Shown here one piece after another: positions 46,791 to 55,760 of a stretch of 64,000 nt of DNA (its first letter is position 1; every line of letters starts with the position of its first letter). The notes under the pieces are model-generated. The model searched no databases, was not told where the DNA came from, and worked only from the letters and a program-made list of their open reading frames with translations. The stretch covers positions 3,100,001 to 3,164,000 of the forward strand of contig NZ_CP011371.1 in NCBI RefSeq assembly GCF_001017435.1, in the 5' to 3' direction. Position numbers and translations under genes: made by a program. The stretch comes from Caldimonas brevitalea. Its GTDB lineage: Bacteria > Pseudomonadota > Gammaproteobacteria > Burkholderiales > Burkholderiaceae_C.

Positions 46791-48572
46791 ATGGAATGGA
46801 AACAATCGTGCCTGCTCTCCATCGTCGTGACGACGATGGCCTGTCAATCGGTATTCGGCGAAACCGTCAATGCCCGCTTTCCACGGGAGGCCCAGGACTC
46901 CAACAACAAGTTCATCCGGATGTTCCCCAATCTGGAGGCGTTCTCGCAGCGGAACGACCGGGTGCGGAACGCGGTGCGCAACCTGGGGGCGAAGAATGGC
47001 CTGCTCGATGCGCAGGACAACATGACCGATCCGGTTCAGTCGATCACCAACCAGCCGGTGTTCAGCCCGCTGAACCTCGACAACCCGAAGATGACGGCCG
47101 GGGTGACCTTTTTCGGCCAGTTTCTGGATCATGACCTGACCCTGGACTTGCGATCGAAGCTTCAGGAGAAGACCGGCCCCAGCCGCACGGTGAACTTCCG
47201 CACCGCGGCCTTCGATCTCGACTCGCTCTACGGCGAGGGCCCGGACCGATCGCCCGAGCTGTACGTGCAGTCCGACACCGACATCAAGTTCAAGATCGAG
47301 CCGATCCCTGGGTCAGAAGCGGTGTCGCGCAAGGGTGCACAACGCTTCGACATGCCGCGCGAGCCGAACGGCGACGCGATCATCGCCGACAGCCGCAACG
47401 ACGAGAACCTGATCCTCTCGCAGTTCCATCTGGCGATGCTGCGCTTTCACAACGCCGTCACGGACCACCTCAAGGCACAGCAAGCGAACCGTGGCCTGTC
47501 GCCGCGCGAGTTGTTCTCGCTGGCGCGCCGGACCGTCCGGTGGCACTACCAGTGGATCATCCTGCACGAGTTCCTGCCCCTCACGATCGGCCAGGACCGT
47601 GTGGACCGGATCATGCGCGGCGGGCTCAGGTTCTTCGAGAACGACCGAGGGCGCCAGCAAGCGGCCGCGGATCGCGACATGAGCCTTGCCAGCAGGGAGG
47701 ACAGGGAGGACGACCGGGGCCGCAGGGACGACAGGGACCGCCGGGACGGCCGTCGCAACGACTGCAGGGACGACGACCGGAACGACGACAGGAACGACCG
47801 CCGGGACCACCAGGCACGGCACCGGAACGGCAACGACGACGATGACTGCCGCCGTCCCGGTCCGCAGATCCCGGTCGAGTTCTCCGTCGCGGCCTACCGC
47901 TTTGGCCATTCCCAGGTTCGGCCGAGCTATCGGGCGAACTTCGGGCCCGATCAGAACCGGCAGTTCTTCGCGTTCATCCTCGACGAAAGGCAGGACCCGG
48001 GCCTCACCGACCCCGAGGATCTGCGCGGCGGCCGGCGGGCACCCAGGAGGTTCATCGACTGGCAGACCTTCTTCAATTTCGGCGACGGCAATGTGCGCCA
48101 GAACAAGATCATCGACACCAAGATTTCCACCGTCTTGATGGAGATGCCCGGCGCCCGGGCGCCGCTGCCCGGTCTGCCCGACGACGGCGTGCAATCGCTG
48201 CCCTCCCGCAACATGATGCGCCACGTCAACTTCGGGCTGCCGTCGGGCCAGGCGATCGCGCGCCGTATGAATGAGCCGGCGCTGACGCGCGAGCAACTGA
48301 AGGACCTCGCGCCGTTCGACATGGCCGAAAGCACGCCGCTGTGGTTCTACGTGCTGCGGGAAGCGGAGGTGATGGAAGCCGGCCTGCGGCTCGGACCGGT
48401 GGGCTCACGCATCGTCGGCGAAGTGTTCATCGGGCTGCTGAGGGCGGACCGGACTTCGTTCCTGGCCTCGTCTCCGCAGTGGAAGCCGAACCTGCCGTCG
48501 GCCGGCGGTCCCGGCACGTTCCAGATCACCGATCTGCTCAAGTTCGCGGGAGTGGTACCGCCCTTGCAATAG
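46791..48572 (+). CDS. Animal-type haem peroxidase, secreted, with Asp/Arg-rich insert
   Basis: 593 residues, haem peroxidase of the myeloperoxidase/peroxinectin superfamily. The distal His is His114 in GQFLDHDLT and the likely proximal His is His373 in YRFGHSQVRP. The N-terminus (MEWKQSCLLSIVVTTMACQS) looks like a signal peptide, so the enzyme is probably exported. ATG 46791 lies 8 bases after GGGGAGGA; the ATG at 46773 is upstream of that site and less likely. Between the two haem-side His residues is a low-complexity insert rich in Asp, Arg and Asn (about residues 298-357). Peroxidases of this group oxidise halides or phenols with hydrogen peroxide; the substrate here is unknown. It stands alone between the repeat-rich region and the TnsA/TnsB-like pair. 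Confidence 0.88.
   Translation: MEWKQSCLLSIVVTTMACQSVFGETVNARFPREAQDSNNKFIRMFPNLEAFSQRNDRVRNAVRNLGAKNGLLDAQDNMTDPVQSITNQPVFSPLNLDNPKMTAGVTFFGQFLDHDLTLDLRSKLQEKTGPSRTVNFRTAAFDLDSLYGEGPDRSPELYVQSDTDIKFKIEPIPGSEAVSRKGAQRFDMPREPNGDAIIADSRNDENLILSQFHLAMLRFHNAVTDHLKAQQANRGLSPRELFSLARRTVRWHYQWIILHEFLPLTIGQDRVDRIMRGGLRFFENDRGRQQAAADRDMSLASREDREDDRGRRDDRDRRDGRRNDCRDDDRNDDRNDRRDHQARHRNGNDDDDCRRPGPQIPVEFSVAAYRFGHSQVRPSYRANFGPDQNRQFFAFILDERQDPGLTDPEDLRGGRRAPRRFIDWQTFFNFGDGNVRQNKIIDTKISTVLMEMPGARAPLPGLPDDGVQSLPSRNMMRHVNFGLPSGQAIARRMNEPALTREQLKDLAPFDMAESTPLWFYVLREAEVMEAGLRLGPVGSRIVGEVFIGLLRADRTSFLASSPQWKPNLPSAGGPGTFQITDLLKFAGVVPPLQ
47683..47860 (+). repeat. Low-complexity Asp/Arg/Asn-coding tract inside the peroxidase
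   Basis: The tract is built from imperfect GAC/GAT, CGC/CGG/AGG and AAC codons coding for Asp, Arg and Asn runs such as RRDDRDRRDGRR. It is in frame and bounded by well-conserved peroxidase sequence. Such tracts arise by slippage; the charged insert would form a flexible surface loop. Confidence 0.75.
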
Positions 48573-48681
48573 GGATCGCTCGCTGTACTCGGCTGGCCGC
48601 CGCTCACTGCGCGCGGCCAGTCCCGCGCGCGCTCCGCAGGGAGCGCGTCCGCCTATCGCTTGATCATCTATTCAGGACGCT

Positions 48682-49332
48682 ATGCATTCGTTTTCCAACC
48701 CGTACATCTATACGAGGCCAGTGGAAAGCAGACATCCGAACAACCAGGCGCATCGCTTCGTCGTTTTCAGTCCCAAGGCGCAACGGCGCATGACGTTGTT
48801 CGGGGTGGCTGCCCTCCGGCTGTGGCTCGAGCTGGAGGCCGATCCCATGGTGCGCCAGCTCTGTGAAAGGCCCGTCCTCATTCCCGATGTTCGCCCGCCA
48901 TGCACCGTCGACTTCTGGGTCGAACGTGGCGACCGACAGGACTTTCTCCTGGTTCGACGGCCGGAATCGGCACAGCTGCGCGTGGAAGCCCTCGAGGCTT
49001 TCAAGGCGTGGGCAAGCTCACAGGGATGTGGTGTCCAGGAGGTGGTGCTCGCGCCGGACACGGTGGGCAGGGCACGATGGAGAACCGCCTGGGTGCAGAT
49101 CCTCCAGTACATCAACGCCCACTCGGAGCAGGTGCCTCCCGGGCTGGTGCGGCGGGCCGAACACGAAGCCACTTCCACACGCTCGATCGGTGATCTTTGT
49201 CAAATCATCGCCTACCACCCGGGGGTGCTGGTCCGCACCGCCGCGTATTTGCTCGTCTACCGTGGGACCCATCGACTCGTCGACCTGGCCGAGCACGGGC
49301 TCTCCGACGCGACGCTGCTGGAGCCGCTATGA
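48682..49332 (+). CDS. TnsA-like protein, probably catalytically degenerate
   Basis: 216 residues, resembling heteromeric-transposon endonuclease TnsA in size, in position before a TnsB-like gene and in the core layout E-D-(E/Q)xK. Glu52 and Asp77 (TVDFW) can be placed, but the last motif reads LLVRR (about 89-93) where active TnsA has E/Q-x-K. The C-terminal part (about 140-216) may be the region that contacts partners. The gene overlaps the next by ATGA. In Tn7-like elements TnsA cuts the 5' ends; this copy may have lost that activity. The TnsA assignment rests mainly on context and motif layout, so it is moderate. Confidence 0.6.
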   Translation: MHSFSNPYIYTRPVESRHPNNQAHRFVVFSPKAQRRMTLFGVAALRLWLELEADPMVRQLCERPVLIPDVRPPCTVDFWVERGDRQDFLLVRRPESAQLRVEALEAFKAWASSQGCGVQEVVLAPDTVGRARWRTAWVQILQYINAHSEQVPPGLVRRAEHEATSTRSIGDLCQIIAYHPGVLVRTAAYLLVYRGTHRLVDLAEHGLSDATLLEPL

Positions 49333-51260
49333 AACGAGCGCTTGTGGTCCCGTGGGGACGGTTGCCGACAACACGCTCTGCGATTCCGGAACTTCTGAAC
49401 GACCTGACGCGCTGGCCCACCGTCGACGAAGATGCGCTTCCCGAGGCGCATCGCGACAACTACCGAAGGCGGGAGGAAGCCGTCCGCTTGTTCGTTCAGG
49501 AGCGCGACCTTCCGCTGCAGGAGATCTTCCAGCGAACCGGGGTGCAACGTGCGCAGCTCTATCGCATGATCGCCCGCTGCCTGGCGGTCGACAGCGAAGG
49601 CCGCCTGCAGGGCTTTCGCGGCCTGGTGCCGTACAAGCGCCTCAAGGCCTATGAACGCACGGCCAAGGTCGCGCCGGCCGCGCCGCGCAGCCGAGGCGGT
49701 GGTGCGGTGGGCGGCTTCACCGGCCTGCTCAAACGCCACCCGTCGCTCGAGGCCTGGCTGATTCAGGAGGCCAGAGCCCGTCACCAGGCACTGAGCGGCG
49801 ACGCACGTGAAGTGCGCAAGACCGTGCGACGCCTTCACAAGCAATTCCTCGAGCAATGCCGCGAGTGCGGGGTACGCGAGGATGAATACCCGTTCAACCG
49901 CGCCTTGATGGGGCTGCGCACGCTGCAGGAGTTCGTGCTGCGCAGCAAAGACCGGGGCAGTGCGGGTGGCGCCGGGACAGCCGACGCGCGAGTGCCGGGG
50001 GCAGGTGCGTCAGGCAGCGGCTTCGCCGAGGGACAGCACGAGGGGCCGTTGGCCGCCTTGCCTTTCGATGTGATCCGTTTCGACGCCCACGGGCTCGATG
50101 TGCGGTTCACGCTTCGCTTCACCGATTCCTGCGGCATGGACTCGGTGCTCGAACTGACCCGCATTTTCATCCTGGTCTGCCTCGATGTTGCGACGCGGGC
50201 GGTCGTGGGGTATCACTTGGCGCTGTCCAACCAGTACGACAGCGACGACGTGGCTGGTGCGGTGAGATCGTGCTTCGGGCCGCGGGGGCGTCCCTTGTCG
50301 GCCATCGCCGGCTTGCAGGTTCGGGACGGCGCCGGCTTTCCCTCCGATCTGTTTGACGCTGCGCGCTTTCCCGGTTGGACCTGGCTCCAGTACGACAACA
50401 CACGCGCGACCCTGCCAGCGGCCACCCTGGACCGGCTGGGCGACATCGTCGGCTGCTTCGTTCACGCCGGGCCGCTCGGCGCGCTCGACGGCGGGCCCGA
50501 TATCGCCGGACGCTTCTTCTCCTCCCTGGCGCGACACCGCCTTCGGCAGGTGCGAGGCAGTACCGAGGACGGGGCTTCCGAACCCATCTGTCCGCTTGCC
50601 GATGGCAGTCGCGACACGGCCGCTTCTCGGCTGATGAGCGTCGAGGAACTGGAGCAACTGGTCGACGTCATGCTCGGTGACTACAACGCCGAGCCGCAGG
50701 GCGTCCTCGGGGGGCGCAGCCCGCTGAAAGCCATGCAGGATGAGCTGGAGAAACCGGGCTTGGTGATACGCCAGCTCGGGCAGACCAAGCGCCAGCAGCT
50801 GATCTTCCTGCAGGAGGCCCGCTACGTGACGGTCAGAGGCAAGGCGGCGGGCGCACCACGGCCGCACGTGAACTTCCAGGGCGTGCGCTACACCTCCGAC
50901 ATGCTGGCCAACAAGCCGGCGTTGGTCGGGCAGAGGATACGGGTCTACTTCAACACCCAGGACATCCGGTTCCTGCACGCCTATTGCGAGGACGACTCGG
51001 CACTGGGTGTGCTGGTGGCCTCCCGGTCTTGGCGCTCCACACCGCACACACTGCGCCAGCGGCAGGAGATCCTGCGCCTGGTGCGTCTGGGCAAACTGCG
51101 CTTCGAGGAGGGCGAGGACGCGCTCAAGGCCTACCGGCAAGCAACCTCAGGACCTCCCGAACCAGCAGAGGGTCCACCGCGACACGGCCCGTCAAACCTG
51201 GGGAAAGTGAAGACGGAAAAGCCGGCCGCCGAGGGGAGGGAGGTGGCGCCGCCCGAATAG
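49329..51260 (+). CDS. TnsB/Mu-type DDE integrase-like transposase with altered third catalytic residue
   Basis: 643 residues. An N-terminal helix-turn-helix region (about 45-85) precedes an RNase H-like integrase core with Asp252 (IRFDAHGLDV) and Asp356 (LQYDNTRAT). The expected Glu before RFF reads GPDIAGRFF, with Gly394 at that position; Asp391, three residues earlier, is the nearest acid. A Mu-type C-terminal beta-barrel region follows (about 530-600, with QRIRVYFNTQDIRFLHAY). Start and stop overlap with the TnsA-like gene indicate a coupled pair. No TnsC/TniB ATPase follows; the next gene is on the other strand. It may be a decayed or repurposed transposase. Confidence 0.75.
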   Translation: MKRALVVPWGRLPTTRSAIPELLNDLTRWPTVDEDALPEAHRDNYRRREEAVRLFVQERDLPLQEIFQRTGVQRAQLYRMIARCLAVDSEGRLQGFRGLVPYKRLKAYERTAKVAPAAPRSRGGGAVGGFTGLLKRHPSLEAWLIQEARARHQALSGDAREVRKTVRRLHKQFLEQCRECGVREDEYPFNRALMGLRTLQEFVLRSKDRGSAGGAGTADARVPGAGASGSGFAEGQHEGPLAALPFDVIRFDAHGLDVRFTLRFTDSCGMDSVLELTRIFILVCLDVATRAVVGYHLALSNQYDSDDVAGAVRSCFGPRGRPLSAIAGLQVRDGAGFPSDLFDAARFPGWTWLQYDNTRATLPAATLDRLGDIVGCFVHAGPLGALDGGPDIAGRFFSSLARHRLRQVRGSTEDGASEPICPLADGSRDTAASRLMSVEELEQLVDVMLGDYNAEPQGVLGGRSPLKAMQDELEKPGLVIRQLGQTKRQQLIFLQEARYVTVRGKAAGAPRPHVNFQGVRYTSDMLANKPALVGQRIRVYFNTQDIRFLHAYCEDDSALGVLVASRSWRSTPHTLRQRQEILRLVRLGKLRFEEGEDALKAYRQATSGPPEPAEGPPRHGPSNLGKVKTEKPAAEGREVAPPE

Positions 51261-51373
51261 CCGCCGAGGCAGGCCGCGGGATGCCGCTGCTCGAGGCCGG
51301 CCCTCTGAACGGGGGCATCGGCAGCGCAAGGGCTGCAACACGGCAGCCCCAGTTCTGCGGACGCGCGGGGCCG

Positions 51374-51862
51374 TTAGGAAGCGGCCGCGACGTCAGCTGC
51401 TTGCACCGGCTCGCCCACGGGGTCTACGGGCAGAGTGGGCTTCTTGCCCGAGACCTTCTTGGGTACGCGTGCCTGCTCAACCGGTTTGGTCCGCTTGTCG
51501 GCTTTCGGCGCGGAGGTGTCGGCGCCGTCCGCGGTCTGCCCGGCCAGCTTTTTCTCCAGCGCCTTGATGCGGCGCTCGGCCTTGGCGAGAGCTTGTCGGG
51601 TTTCCTCGTGGGCGGCCTTTTCGGCGTCGACCAGGCTCGCCTGTTGTGCAGCCGCCTTCTTGTGGTCGGCCTTCACGGCCTTCAACTCGTTGCGCGACTT
51701 GACGAGCTTCTGCAGTGCGGCGGCGGGGAGTTCGACCGACCAGTCGCCGTCTTTGTCCGTGACAGAGCTGAAGTCCACTTTCTCAGCGGTCAGGAACGCC
51801 AGCTTCTTCGGCAGTTCCACCCGGCCCGCCTCGACGCGAGCACGATCGATCTTCTTGGCCAT
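51374..51862 (-). CDS. Hypothetical Lys/Ala-rich coiled-coil protein
   Basis: 162 residues, no signal peptide and no family I recognise. A globular-looking N-terminus (about 1-55) leads into a long heptad-like helix rich in Ala, Lys and Glu (about 55-110), then a Lys/Pro-rich disordered tail. It converges with the TnsB-like gene. Composition and codon usage look genuine; a DNA-associated or structural role would fit the charge but cannot be shown. Confidence 0.65.
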   Translation of the reverse strand: MAKKIDRARVEAGRVELPKKLAFLTAEKVDFSSVTDKDGDWSVELPAAALQKLVKSRNELKAVKADHKKAAAQQASLVDAEKAAHEETRQALAKAERRIKALEKKLAGQTADGADTSAPKADKRTKPVEQARVPKKVSGKKPTLPVDPVGEPVQAADVAAAS

Positions 51863-52073
51863 GTTGTCCTATCACCTTGTTGTCAGCAAACAGTTGCCGG
51901 GCGGGATGGTACATCGCATCGGCCGTGCAGCACGTTACCGGGCACCAGGGCCTTGGCCTGCGTCAGTTCGCCGAGCGGGTGGGGCCTTCGAACTGAGGGC
52001 TGAACCCGCTGTCACCGCTGCCCGTGGGAGAGCGCCACGAGACGTGAACTGCGGCAACAGAACGTGAGCAAGG

Positions 52074-52442
52074 TCATCGTGCCGGGTCTTGAGAGTTTGC
52101 CGGTCGTAGAGGCATCGGCACTGTTCTCGACGCGAGCGGATGGGCCAGTCCTCTGTCCCCGTAGCAGCCTATGACCTCGGCGATGATGACCTGGTAGCCA
52201 TCGAGCCAACGGCCCTGCTGTTGTTTGGCGGCGATGTGGTGTGGGTGCCGCATCAGCGCTTCCAGCGCATCCATGGTCTCCCAGTAGTAGACGTTGGAGA
52301 TGAGGCCGGTGGACCGGTTCTCCCAACTCTCTTCGCCCAGATAGCCGGGGATGGACTTGGCGACTGCGGCAATCGTGTTGTCGAGCACGTGGAAGTCGTT
52401 GTCGAACTCTTTTTTCGCGAAGGTGAACGTTGACGAGTACAT
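52074..52442 (-). CDS. ABM-domain (antibiotic biosynthesis monooxygenase-like) protein
   Basis: 122 residues with the small ferredoxin-like ABM fold: the IPGYLGEESWEN segment, the YYWETMDALEALMRHPHHIAAKQQG helix region (split here by one substitution) and a C-terminal strand. Members range from quinone-forming monooxygenases to haem-handling enzymes and many have unknown roles; the conserved YYW and H-H residues support the fold only. It sits 48 bases downstream of the PaiB-like gene on the same strand and may be co-transcribed. Confidence 0.8.
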   Translation of the reverse strand: MYSSTFTFAKKEFDNDFHVLDNTIAAVAKSIPGYLGEESWENRSTGLISNVYYWETMDALEALMRHPHHIAAKQQQGRWLDGYQVIIAEVIGCYGDRGLAHPLASRTVPMPLRPANSQDPAR

Positions 52443-52490
52443 GGTGATTATTCTGATGCCGCGGAACGAGCCGCTGGGTGACTTCTCGCG

Positions 52491-53114
52491 CTAGCCGAGG
52501 CGCCGCATCAGGGCCGCCATCTCGGTACGCCCCCGCGCTTCCAACTCGTCCGCCGCTCCCTGGCGGTCACGCTCCTCCCGGTTCTGGCTGAGTTTCACCT
52601 TGCCTGCCAGTGAAGAGACCGCGATCTCGAGGCCGACGATGTTGCGAAGGAGGGCGTCGATGTGCTCAGGCGGTGCGTCGCCCATCTTCCAGGGCCTGGG
52701 CTCAGTCGCTTCATGAGTGCGGGTCAGCCGCGCGACCAAGCGCCGCACGAAGCGCTCGTCGTCGCGAACCGCCAAGGTTCCGTGCGCATGCACAACTTCG
52801 TAGTTCCAGGTCGGCACCTGGCGGTGAGCCTCGTGCTTGCTGGGATACCAGTTCGGCGAGATGTAAGCCTCGGCCCCGCGGAACACGACCATGACCGGCG
52901 CCCCGCTCGGGCAACGCTGCCATAGGTTGTTCGACCTGGCCACGTGCGCCAGCAAGGTGCCATTTGGCCCCTGCTCGGGAGCGAACTCGAACGGTAGGTG
53001 ATCGGCGTCCAGCCCCTCGGGACCGTGGGTCACCAGCATGCCGAGCGGATGCTCGCGGATGATGCGTTGAAGCACCTCGGGGCGGGTTTCAGCGAAGTGG
53101 GGTGGGATGTACAT
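52491..53114 (-). CDS. PaiB-like FMN-binding negative transcriptional regulator
   Basis: 207 residues, full length for the PaiB/FMN_bind_2 family. It starts with MYIPPHFAE and contains the family blocks ISPNWYPSKHE and VPTWNYEVVHAHG, part of the flavin-binding split barrel. PaiB of Bacillus represses sporulation and protease genes; the role in proteobacteria is not established and may be enzymatic. It is divergent from chrB with a 246-base gap. Confidence 0.9.
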   Translation of the reverse strand: MYIPPHFAETRPEVLQRIIREHPLGMLVTHGPEGLDADHLPFEFAPEQGPNGTLLAHVARSNNLWQRCPSGAPVMVVFRGAEAYISPNWYPSKHEAHRQVPTWNYEVVHAHGTLAVRDDERFVRRLVARLTRTHEATEPRPWKMGDAPPEHIDALLRNIVGLEIAVSSLAGKVKLSQNREERDRQGAADELEARGRTEMAALMRRLG

Positions 53115-53324
53115 GGCGGCGGCATAGCGGATCTACGGCGGGACTATCCGTTAGAACCGGCACGATGGGAAGCACCGGTGTTCTTCAATTTGCAGGGACC
53201 GGGCCGTCGCGAGCAGCTGCTGGAATGGGCGCGGCAGGGCACGTGTGGATCGTCGAGGACTTCGATGTGAAACAGGCGGCCCCCGGGAGTGAGGCGGCCC
53301 GTCGGGCGTGGGATGCAACAATAT

Positions 53325-53361
53325 TTGTAGCGATCGAGACAGCAACGTATTATTCGCTACA
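53325..53361 (+). promoter_or_regulatory. chrB promoter with inverted repeat reaching the start codon
   Basis: TTGTAG (53325-53330) and TATTAT (53348-53353) are spaced 17 bases apart, a good sigma-70 pair. Transcription would start near 53360-53361, at the chrB ATG itself. An inverted repeat TGTAGCGA (53326-53333) and TCGCTACA (53354-53361) with a 20-base spacer covers the -35 element and the start codon, a good place for a repressor. No ribosome binding site precedes the ATG. Confidence 0.65.
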
Positions 53362-54335
53362 TGAATGCATACGACGCGGCGTCCTGGCTGCTGTTGGTTG
53401 TCTCGTTGCCCACCAAAAGCGCGACCGCAAGGATGCGGGTCTGGCGCGCGCTCAAGGCTGCCGGTTGCGCGGCGCTGCGGGACGGCGCCTACCTGCTGCC
53501 CGGGGACCCTGCGCGACAGGAGACGTTGCGGCAGTTGGGAGAGGAGTGCCGCAGCGAGGGCGGCAACGCGTGGCTGCTGGCGGTGCAGCCTCTGCAAGGC
53601 GACGAGGAGGCCGTGTTCCGGCAGCTGTTCGATCGCAGCGAGGACTACGAAACCCTGCGCAGGAACTGGAAGGACACGAGCGCCACGCTGGGCAGTTTGG
53701 CTGCTGCGGAGTTGCTGCGGCTGCAGCGCAAGCTGCAGCGTGAGTACGAGGCGGTCCGGTCGATCGACTTTTTCCCCGGCGAGGCCAGCGTGGAGGCGCA
53801 GGCCGCGTGGGCGGAACTTTGCGCGCGCATCAGCCGGCGGCTCTCGCCCGACGAACCGCGCGACACGAGCGGAGGTGTCCCCAGGTTGCAGGCAACGGCC
53901 TACCAGGGACGAACTTGGGCGACGCGCCGCCGGCCCTGGGTGGACCGGCTGGCAAGCGCCTGGCTGATCCGCCGCTTCATCGACCCCCATGCCCGTTTCA
54001 TCTGGCTGGAGCAGCCGTCGGACTGCCCTGAGCAGGCACTGGGTTTCGACTTCGACGGCGCGACGTTCACGCACGTCGGGGAGCGGGTCACATTCGAGAC
54101 CCTGATGGCCGCTTTTGGACTGGAAGGTGATGCCGCCCTGATGCGGCTTGCGGCGCTGGTCCACGTGCTCGACGTGGGAGGCGAGCCGGTGCCCGAGGCG
54201 CCCGGTTTTGAAGCGGTGTTGGCAGGCGCGCGCGAGCGCTTGACGGACGACGACACCCTGCTGGACGAGATGGGCCACGTGCTCGATTCGCTGTACGCCC
54301 ATTTCGAAGGGCAGGGCGCCCGCACGGGAAACTGA
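53361..54335 (+). CDS. chrB: Chromate resistance regulator ChrB
   Basis: 324 residues, full length for ChrB. The N-terminal domain has the family pattern WLLLVVSLPTKSATARMRVWRAL (split: LPTKSATARM then RVWRALKA) and LRDGAYLLP; the C-terminal domain has RPWVDRLASAWLIRRFIDP and DGATFTHVGERVTFE. In studied systems ChrB senses chromate and controls the chr promoter. The ATG fits the family start despite lacking a ribosome binding site, since the promoter suggests a leaderless message. It is followed after 11 bases by chrA. Confidence 0.93.
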   Translation: MNAYDAASWLLLVVSLPTKSATARMRVWRALKAAGCAALRDGAYLLPGDPARQETLRQLGEECRSEGGNAWLLAVQPLQGDEEAVFRQLFDRSEDYETLRRNWKDTSATLGSLAAAELLRLQRKLQREYEAVRSIDFFPGEASVEAQAAWAELCARISRRLSPDEPRDTSGGVPRLQATAYQGRTWATRRRPWVDRLASAWLIRRFIDPHARFIWLEQPSDCPEQALGFDFDGATFTHVGERVTFETLMAAFGLEGDAALMRLAALVHVLDVGGEPVPEAPGFEAVLAGARERLTDDDTLLDEMGHVLDSLYAHFEGQGARTGN

Positions 54336-54346
54336 AGAGGAAGCAG

Positions 54347-55645
54347 ATGATGACCCGCGATGCGAAGGTGCCGGGCGCACCGAGTGCGACCGAAGCTGCC
54401 GGCTACACCTTGTGGCAGCTGGTCGCCTACATGCTGGGCCTGGGCACCTGGGGCTTCGGCGGGCCGGTCGCGCTGGTCGGCTACATGTACCGCGATCTCG
54501 TCGAGAAGCGCCAGTGGATCTCGGAGAGCGACTACAAGGAAGGCATGGCGCTCGCCCAGCTGATGCCGGGCCCGCTGGCGGCGCAGCTGGCCATCTACCT
54601 GGGCTACGTACATTACCGCCTGCTCGGCGCCACGCTGGTCGGCCTGGCCTTCGTGCTGCCGTCCTTCCTGATGGTGGTGGCGCTCGGCGCGGCCTACCTC
54701 GCCTACGGCGGCATCGGTTGGATGCAGTCGGTGTTCTACGGCGTGGGCGCCGCGGTGATCGGCATCATCGCGATGAGCGCCTACAAGTTGACGACCAAGA
54801 ACGTCGGCGGCGACAGGTTGCTGTGGGCCATCTTCCTCGTCAGCGCGGCGGTCACCGTCATCACGCAGACCGAGGTGATCTGGATGTTCCTCGGCGCGGG
54901 TGTCCTGGTCTGGCTCTGGCGGGCACCGCCTGCGTGGCTGGGGCAGGGCCGTCGGCCCCGTTTGGCTGCGCTGGCGGGGGGTGTCATCCTCGCGGCGGGC
55001 ACTCTATTCTGGCTGCTCGGTGCGCCGGCGACGCCGCTCGGCGCGGGCGGCCCGGAGGGCGCTGCCGCATCGGCCAGCGGCCTCTACGCTGGTGGCCCGG
55101 TGGACCGGCAGAAGCTCGGGCAGATCGGTGCCTTCTTCATGTATGCCGGCAGCTTCGTGTTCGGCAGCGGGCTGGCGATCGTGCCCTTCCTCTACAGCGG
55201 TGTTGTGCAGGACTTTGGCTGGCTCACCGACCGCCAGTTCGTCGATGCCGTCGCCGTGGCGATGATCACGCCGGGCCCGGTGGTCATCACGACCGGCTTC
55301 ATCGGCTACCTGGTGACCGGCTTCTGGGGGGCCGTCGTGGCGGCCGTCGCAACCTTCTTGCCTTGCTACCTGTTGACGGTGCTGCCGGCGCCGTACTTCA
55401 AGAAGCACGGCAAGCGGCCCGCCATCGTGGCCTTCGTCGATGGCGTCACGGCCGCCGCGGTGGGCGCCATCGCGGGGGCGGTGATCGTCCTCGGGCAGCG
55501 CTCGATCACGGACTGGGTCACCGCGGCGCTGGCCGTCGGAACGGCCGTGCTGTTGTGGCGCTTCAAGAAGTTGCCAGAGCCGGTGATCGTGCTGGTCGCG
55601 GCGCTGATCGGTCTGGTGGTGCATCCGCTCGTCGCCTCGGCTTGA
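54347..55645 (+). CDS. chrA: Chromate efflux transporter ChrA
   Basis: 432 residues, the long two-domain CHR family form. Each half carries its signature: GTWGFGGPVALVGYMYRDLVE, then MALAQLMPGPLAAQLAIYLGY in the first, and FGSGLAIVPFLY with MITPGPVVITTGFIGY in the second. It exports chromate across the inner membrane. An AGAGGAAG ribosome binding site precedes the ATG, 11 bases after the chrB stop, so the two form one unit. Confidence 0.95.
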   Translation: MMTRDAKVPGAPSATEAAGYTLWQLVAYMLGLGTWGFGGPVALVGYMYRDLVEKRQWISESDYKEGMALAQLMPGPLAAQLAIYLGYVHYRLLGATLVGLAFVLPSFLMVVALGAAYLAYGGIGWMQSVFYGVGAAVIGIIAMSAYKLTTKNVGGDRLLWAIFLVSAAVTVITQTEVIWMFLGAGVLVWLWRAPPAWLGQGRRPRLAALAGGVILAAGTLFWLLGAPATPLGAGGPEGAAASASGLYAGGPVDRQKLGQIGAFFMYAGSFVFGSGLAIVPFLYSGVVQDFGWLTDRQFVDAVAVAMITPGPVVITTGFIGYLVTGFWGAVVAAVATFLPCYLLTVLPAPYFKKHGKRPAIVAFVDGVTAAAVGAIAGAVIVLGQRSITDWVTAALAVGTAVLLWRFKKLPEPVIVLVAALIGLVVHPLVASA

Positions 55646-55760
55646 GGCGCGCAGATGCAGCAAACGGCCCTCGGCGGGTCGGCGCTGTCGCACTTCAGCC
55701 ACCGCGCCGTGCCACGCCAGCGGCCGGCTTGACCCTCTTCCACCACTGCAAAAGCGAAAC

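Noticed and set aside
48573..48681. GC-rich hairpin CGCGCTCC/GGAGCGCG as a terminator of the peroxidase gene
   Set aside because: No T-run follows the stem, so it is not supported as a rho-independent terminator.
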